Source: JAZDMK01 sp043800975
Lineage (GTDB): Bacteria; Bacteroidota; Bacteroidia; Bacteroidales; JAHJDW01
Assembly: GCA_043800975.1 (NCBI GenBank)
Contig: JAZDMK010000048.1
Span: 1 to 9,893, forward strand
Length of the DNA stretch: 9,893 nt
Direction: 5' to 3'
Shown in pieces: positions 6,122 to 9,893 of the stretch. The translations under genes and the position numbers were made by a program. Within the stretch, counting starts at the first letter, position 1; each line of letters starts with the position of its first letter. The notes beneath the pieces were generated by a model, which saw only the letters and a program-made list of their open reading frames with translations, was not told the origin of the DNA and ran no database searches.

Positions 6122-7539
6122 AGAAGTATCCGATTTTTGTTGGTGGGAAATTTGTTGAAACGTCCCATATTATTGAAGTTGCGAACCCGTATGATGGAAA
6201 AGCTTTTGCTACCACTTTTCTGGGAGGTGAGCAAGAATTGGAGGCCGCCATTCAGGCAGCGCAGAATGCAAAAAGGGTAATGGCTGAAATGCCTTCCTAC
6301 AAGCGCTCGGAAGCACTGGCATATGTTGCCGCTGAACTAATTAAAAATCGTGAATCACTGGCCGAAACTCTATCGTGTGAAGCTGCAAAGCCATTTATCT
6401 ATGCGCTTGCAGAAATTGATCGTGCTGCATCCACATTTTATGTTGCTGCTGAAGAAGCCAAAAGAATTCCGCGTGAATATCTGGCAATGGACTGGACAGC
6501 TAGTGCTGCCGGAAAAGAAGGCTTTGTTAAATATTTTCCGGTTGGAATCGTTGCAGGCATTGCGCCTTTCAATTTCCCTATGAATCTTGCTTGTCATAAA
6601 ATTGCTCCGGCATTAGCAGCAGGCTGTCAGATTATTTTAAAACCAGCAACACGCACACCTCTGTCCACTTTGAGACTGGCGGAAATTATTGATCAGACAG
6701 ATCTTCCTAAAGGATGCCTTTCTGTTATTCCGATGGACAGAGCAACCGGAAATATACTGGTTACCGATGAACGTTTTGCATTACTTACATTTACCGGCTC
6801 TCCCGATGTAGGCTGGAAAATGAAGACAGATGCCGGAAAGAAAAAAGTGGTATTGGAATTAGGTGGAAACGCGGGCGTAATTGTTACACCATCGGCAGAT
6901 TTTGAAATGGCAGTGAAAAAATGCGTGATAGGAGCTTTTGCTTATCAGGGGCAGGTATGCATTCATACCCAACGCATTTATGTGCATGATTCAATCGTTG
7001 AAAAATTTCTGAATGAATTTGTTTCAAATGCAAAAGCATTGAAGCATGGGCATCCCACAGATCCGGAAACAAAAATAACTTCCATGATTGATGAAGAAAA
7101 CGCAATTCGTGTGGAAAGCTGGATTCAGGAAGCTGTTGCTCAGGGAGCCACACTTCTTTGCGGCGGAAAAAGAAATGGAACATTTGTAGAGCCTTCTGTT
7201 CTGACAAATGTAAAACACAAAATGAAAGTTAGTGAGTGTGAGATTTTCGGCCCTGTCGTGGTTATTGAAAAATATACGGATTTTAAAAATGCAGTTGAAC
7301 AGGTAAACAACAGTCGTTTTGGTTTGCAGACAGGCGTATTTACCAATGATGCACGTGAAATTGATTATGCTTTTCAGCATTTGGAAGTGGGCGGTGTAAT
7401 GATTAACGAAACTTCATTGTTCCGCACGGATCATATGCCCTACGGCGGAGTAAAGGATTCCGGGCTGGGTAGGGAAGGTGTTCGCTATGCAATTCTGGAT
7501 ATGATGGAGCCGAAACTTCTTGTCAGGAATGTTTGCTGA
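6118..7539 (+). CDS. NAD(P)-dependent aldehyde dehydrogenase
   Basis: A 473-residue enzyme of the aldehyde dehydrogenase superfamily that oxidises an aldehyde to the acid using NAD(P)+ in the cytoplasm. The catalytic set is complete: Asn152 in PFNFPMN, Lys175 in LKPA, the GSPDVG turn (227-232), Glu247 in LELGG, the nucleophile Cys281 in YQGQVCI, and Glu375 in CEIFGPV. The ending with FRTDHMPYGGVKDSGLGREG fits the group near lactaldehyde, phosphonoacetaldehyde and non-phosphorylating glyceraldehyde-3-phosphate dehydrogenases, not the succinate-semialdehyde group. The substrate cannot be fixed from sequence. Translation starts inside the stop of the ferredoxin gene (4-nt overlap). That coupling hints at a shared role, although classical members of this family need no ferredoxin. 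Confidence 0.88.
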   Translation: MKKYPIFVGGKFVETSHIIEVANPYDGKAFATTFLGGEQELEAAIQAAQNAKRVMAEMPSYKRSEALAYVAAELIKNRESLAETLSCEAAKPFIYALAEIDRAASTFYVAAEEAKRIPREYLAMDWTASAAGKEGFVKYFPVGIVAGIAPFNFPMNLACHKIAPALAAGCQIILKPATRTPLSTLRLAEIIDQTDLPKGCLSVIPMDRATGNILVTDERFALLTFTGSPDVGWKMKTDAGKKKVVLELGGNAGVIVTPSADFEMAVKKCVIGAFAYQGQVCIHTQRIYVHDSIVEKFLNEFVSNAKALKHGHPTDPETKITSMIDEENAIRVESWIQEAVAQGATLLCGGKRNGTFVEPSVLTNVKHKMKVSECEIFGPVVVIEKYTDFKNAVEQVNNSRFGLQTGVFTNDAREIDYAFQHLEVGGVMINETSLFRTDHMPYGGVKDSGLGREGVRYAILDMMEPKLLVRNVC

Positions 7540-7574
7540 TTTGGGCAACAGTAATGAAGGAATTATTACTTTTG
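7540..7574 (+). promoter_or_regulatory. Promoter of the penicillin-binding protein gene
   Basis: TTTG at 7540-7543 and an exact TAnnTTTG element (TACTTTTG) at 7567-7574 are separated by 23 bp, the upper end of the usual spacing. The ATG at 7597 lies 22 nt downstream. The -33 element begins one base after the dehydrogenase stop, so the gene can be transcribed on its own, though read-through from the dehydrogenase is possible because no terminator is seen. Confidence 0.5.
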
Positions 7575-7575
7575 C

Positions 7576-7593
7576 AATTGCTTTCAAATTGCT
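7576..7593 (+). repeat. Short direct repeat at the penicillin-binding protein transcription start
   Basis: AATTGCT occurs at 7576-7582 and again at 7587-7593, 11 bp apart or about one helical turn, covering the predicted transcription start. The first copy lies in the palindrome GCAATTGC (7574-7581). It could be a regulator site or chance in AT-rich DNA. Confidence 0.3.
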
Positions 7594-7596
7594 GAA

Positions 7597-9843
7597 ATGA
7601 ACCCAACTCTGAGAAAACGCATTATTAAAATTTACTGGCTTTTGGTCATTGTTCCAATTGTAAGCCTTCTTTTGATGATTTTTATAATTTCACAGGGATG
7701 GTTTGGATACATGCCTGATTTTAAAGAACTGGAAAATCCCAAGAGTAATTTATCTTCAGAAATCTATTCAGCTGATGGTGTTCTTCTAGGGAAGTATTTT
7801 ATTCAAAATCGTTCGAATGTACATTATTCAGATCTTTCACCAAACCTTGTGAATGCACTTATTGCAACGGAAGATGTACGTTTTAACAAACATTCGGGTA
7901 TAGACTTCAAAAGTTTTATTCGCGTATTTGTTGGTGTTCTTACCGGAAATCGTGGTGCAGGCGGTGGAAGCACAATTACACAGCAGCTTGCAAAAAATCT
8001 TTTTCCCAGAGAAGATGATCCCGGTATGTTCAGAATGGGAGTCATCAAACTGAAAGAGTGGATTACTGCAGTGAAGCTCGAGTATAATTACACGAAAGAG
8101 GAAATCATCGCCATGTATCTGAACACGGTTGAATTCGGAAATCAATCGTTTGGAATTAAGTCGGCTGCCAAAACCTATTTCAACAAAACACCTGATTCAT
8201 TAAATGTTGAAGAGTCTGCATTATTAATCGGGATGTTGAAAGCACCTACCTTTTATAGTCCGATAAAAAATCCTAAAAATGCCATGATGCGCCGTACGAC
8301 TGTATTGACGCAAATGTATAAATACAAATATTTAACAAAACAACAATTCGATTCTATCTGTGCACTTCCCATCGATATGTCTCATTTTAAACTTCAGGAC
8401 CATAAAGAGGGTCTGGCACCCTATTTCCGTGAGTACCTGCGACAGGAACTCGAGAAGTGGTGTCTGTTGAACAAAAAACCGGATGGCACAAATTATAATT
8501 TGTACAAAGACGGTCTTAAAATATACACTACGATTGATTCCCGTATGCAGCGATATGCTGAAGAAGCCGTTAATGAACATATGAAAATGTTGCAGGGGCT
8601 ATTTTTTAAACACTGGAAAGGTATGAAGAATGCTCCTTTCGATTGGACAATGAATTCGAAAGGTATCGCAGAAGTTTACGAACAAGGAAAAAGAAGAAGT
8701 GACAGGTATATTAGTATGAAAAAAGCCGGTGCTTCCGATGAATTGATAGATAAGGCTTTCAACACACCAATTCCCATGTCTGTGTTCACATGGAAAGGAG
8801 ACAGAGATACTGTCATGTCGCCTATGGATTCTATCAAATACTATAAATTTTATTTGCAGGCAGGATTCATGGCTGTGGAACCCCAGACGGGGTTTGTTAA
8901 AGCATATGTGGGCGGAATTAATTATCGTCACTTTATGTTTGATCATGTTGTGGTTGGAAAAAGACAGGTTGGTTCTACCTTCAAACCATTCTTATACACT
9001 CTGGCAATGCAGGAGGGTGAATTCACACCTTGTTCAAAAGTCCCCAATATTCCTGTTTCATTTGATCTGGGTGATGACAAGCCGCCCTGGACTCCACGTA
9101 ACTCCAGTGATGCACGCGAAGGCGAAATGGTGACACTGAAATGGGCACTTGCCAATTCGGTGAACTATATTTCTGCATTTTTAATGAAGCGCTATAAACC
9201 AGAAGCAGTTATTCAGATCGTGCGCAAAATGGGTATAACAACACCCATAGCTCCTGTGCCCTCAATTTGCCTGGGTTCGTGTGATCTTTCGTTGTATGAA
9301 ATGGTAGGTGCATTTGCTACCTATGCGAATAAAGGAAGATACATTCAGCCCATTTTTGTTACTCGCATTGAAGATAAAAACGGAAATATACTGGCCGATT
9401 TCCGCCCCAAATCAACCGAAGCTTTTAGTGAAGAAACGGCTTGCCTTATGCTGGAGTTAATGAAAGGTGTTATTTTAAACGGAACAGGTGCGCGACTGCA
9501 TTATACATATAACCTGAAATATCCGATTGCAGGTAAAACCGGTACAACGCAGAACAATTCGGATGGTTGGTTTATAGGCATTACGCCTCAGTTAGCTGCT
9601 GGAGCCTGGGTGGGAGCCGAAGACCGCAGTGTGCATTTCCGTTCCACTGATTACGGACAGGGTGCTGCCATGGCTTTGCCGATTTGGGCGATCTTTATGA
9701 AAAAAGTATATGCCGATAAAAAATTAAATATCTCAAAAGGAGATTTTGGCGGGATGGATAAAATTAAAGACCGCCTCAATTGTACTGGCAATGAGGAAGT
9801 AGTTCCCGAACCAGACGATATGTTCGATCACGGAATTCGTTAA
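7597..9843 (+). CDS. Class A penicillin-binding protein (PBP1A-like, transglycosylase plus transpeptidase)
   Basis: A 748-residue bifunctional cell-wall synthase that polymerises lipid II and cross-links peptidoglycan on the outer face of the inner membrane. A short cytoplasmic basic N-terminus precedes one membrane helix (about 12-32). The GT51 domain follows, with ATEDVRFNKHSGID (90-103, catalytic Glu92), GGSTITQQLAKN (123-134), the KLKEW motif and EEIIAMYLN (168-176). The transpeptidase domain has all three signatures: STFK with nucleophile Ser460 and Lys463, SVN (521-523) and KTGT (647-650). About 130 residues between the two domains (near 280-420) form a linker region of uncertain fold. 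Length is within the class A range. Assignment to 1A rather than another class A paralogue is by general likeness only. Confidence 0.93.
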   Translation: MNPTLRKRIIKIYWLLVIVPIVSLLLMIFIISQGWFGYMPDFKELENPKSNLSSEIYSADGVLLGKYFIQNRSNVHYSDLSPNLVNALIATEDVRFNKHSGIDFKSFIRVFVGVLTGNRGAGGGSTITQQLAKNLFPREDDPGMFRMGVIKLKEWITAVKLEYNYTKEEIIAMYLNTVEFGNQSFGIKSAAKTYFNKTPDSLNVEESALLIGMLKAPTFYSPIKNPKNAMMRRTTVLTQMYKYKYLTKQQFDSICALPIDMSHFKLQDHKEGLAPYFREYLRQELEKWCLLNKKPDGTNYNLYKDGLKIYTTIDSRMQRYAEEAVNEHMKMLQGLFFKHWKGMKNAPFDWTMNSKGIAEVYEQGKRRSDRYISMKKAGASDELIDKAFNTPIPMSVFTWKGDRDTVMSPMDSIKYYKFYLQAGFMAVEPQTGFVKAYVGGINYRHFMFDHVVVGKRQVGSTFKPFLYTLAMQEGEFTPCSKVPNIPVSFDLGDDKPPWTPRNSSDAREGEMVTLKWALANSVNYISAFLMKRYKPEAVIQIVRKMGITTPIAPVPSICLGSCDLSLYEMVGAFATYANKGRYIQPIFVTRIEDKNGNILADFRPKSTEAFSEETACLMLELMKGVILNGTGARLHYTYNLKYPIAGKTGTTQNNSDGWFIGITPQLAAGAWVGAEDRSVHFRSTDYGQGAAMALPIWAIFMKKVYADKKLNISKGDFGGMDKIKDRLNCTGNEEVVPEPDDMFDHGIR

Positions 9844-9853
9844 AAAACAAAAG

Positions 9854-9893
9854 TTACTCTTTTACAAAATTGATTTCAAAATCATCAATTAAA
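9854..9893 (-). CDS. Possible 3' end of a converging gene (partial, runs off window)
   Basis: On the minus strand a frame open to the window edge ends LIDDFEINFVKE followed by TAA at 9856-9854, 10 bp from the penicillin-binding protein stop. The gap would match the tight 9-bp convergent spacing seen between the CapA and corA genes, and the residues look like ordinary protein. Twelve open codons are weak evidence. The same bases contain a 7-bp inverted repeat (AATTGAT 9868-9874, ATCAATT 9884-9890), so a non-coding reading is possible. Confidence 0.25.
   Translation of the reverse strand, partial: LIDDFEINFVKE

Noticed and set aside
9868..9890. Inverted repeat AATTGAT/ATCAATT as a terminator for the penicillin-binding protein gene
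   Set aside because: The stem has 7 mainly A-T pairs with a 9-nt loop and is followed by AAA, not a T tract, before the window ends.

Overview
The window looks like chromosomal DNA of a Bacteroidota (Bacteroidetes) bacterium. The grounds are: AT-rich sequence; genes that mostly start without a Shine-Dalgarno (SD) sequence; repeated perfect matches to the phylum's -7 promoter element TAnnTTTG about 22-28 nt before start codons; and small exported proteins whose signal peptides end in ...QAQ or ...LAQ. No genus can be named from the sequence. I see no insertion sequence, phage gene, tRNA, rRNA or CRISPR array, so most of the window is ordinary core and accessory metabolism.

Layout, left to right. 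(1) A promoter at 1-31 drives a two-gene unit: an ADP-forming acetate/acyl-CoA ligase (alpha-beta fusion) and, 4 nt later, an exported CapA-type metallophosphatase-fold protein. (2) Converging on it from the minus strand is a CorA-type divalent-metal channel. (3) Upstream of corA lies a stretch of 383 bp with no long gene. On the minus strand it reads as a structured regulatory leader: a promoter, a 15-codon upstream ORF, four RNA segments that can pair as 1:2 plus 3:4 or as 2:3, and a 32-codon cysteine-rich ORF with a 10-nt perfect SD whose SD and start codon are buried in stem 3:4. (4) A plus-strand promoter within the same region serves two small exported proteins, an outer-membrane beta-barrel and a short hypothetical, closed by a clear intrinsic terminator. 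(5) A cysteine-rich double-cluster ferredoxin overlaps by 4 nt (ATGA) an aldehyde dehydrogenase. (6) A class A penicillin-binding protein with its own promoter fills the right end. The last 40 bp may hold the end of a converging gene.

How the parts fit. The ferredoxin and aldehyde dehydrogenase are translationally coupled and probably act together in redox metabolism. The ligase yields ATP from acyl-CoA and suits a fermentative or overflow metabolism, but no link to the dehydrogenase can be shown. The barrel protein and the penicillin-binding protein belong to the cell envelope.

The most interesting item is the corA leader (about 4153-4410, minus strand). Its layout is that of a translational attenuator of the kind known from erm leaders, but in a phylum where SD sequences are little used and in front of a Mg2+-type channel gene. 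This is read from base complementarity only. Comparative alignment and RNA probing would be decisive.
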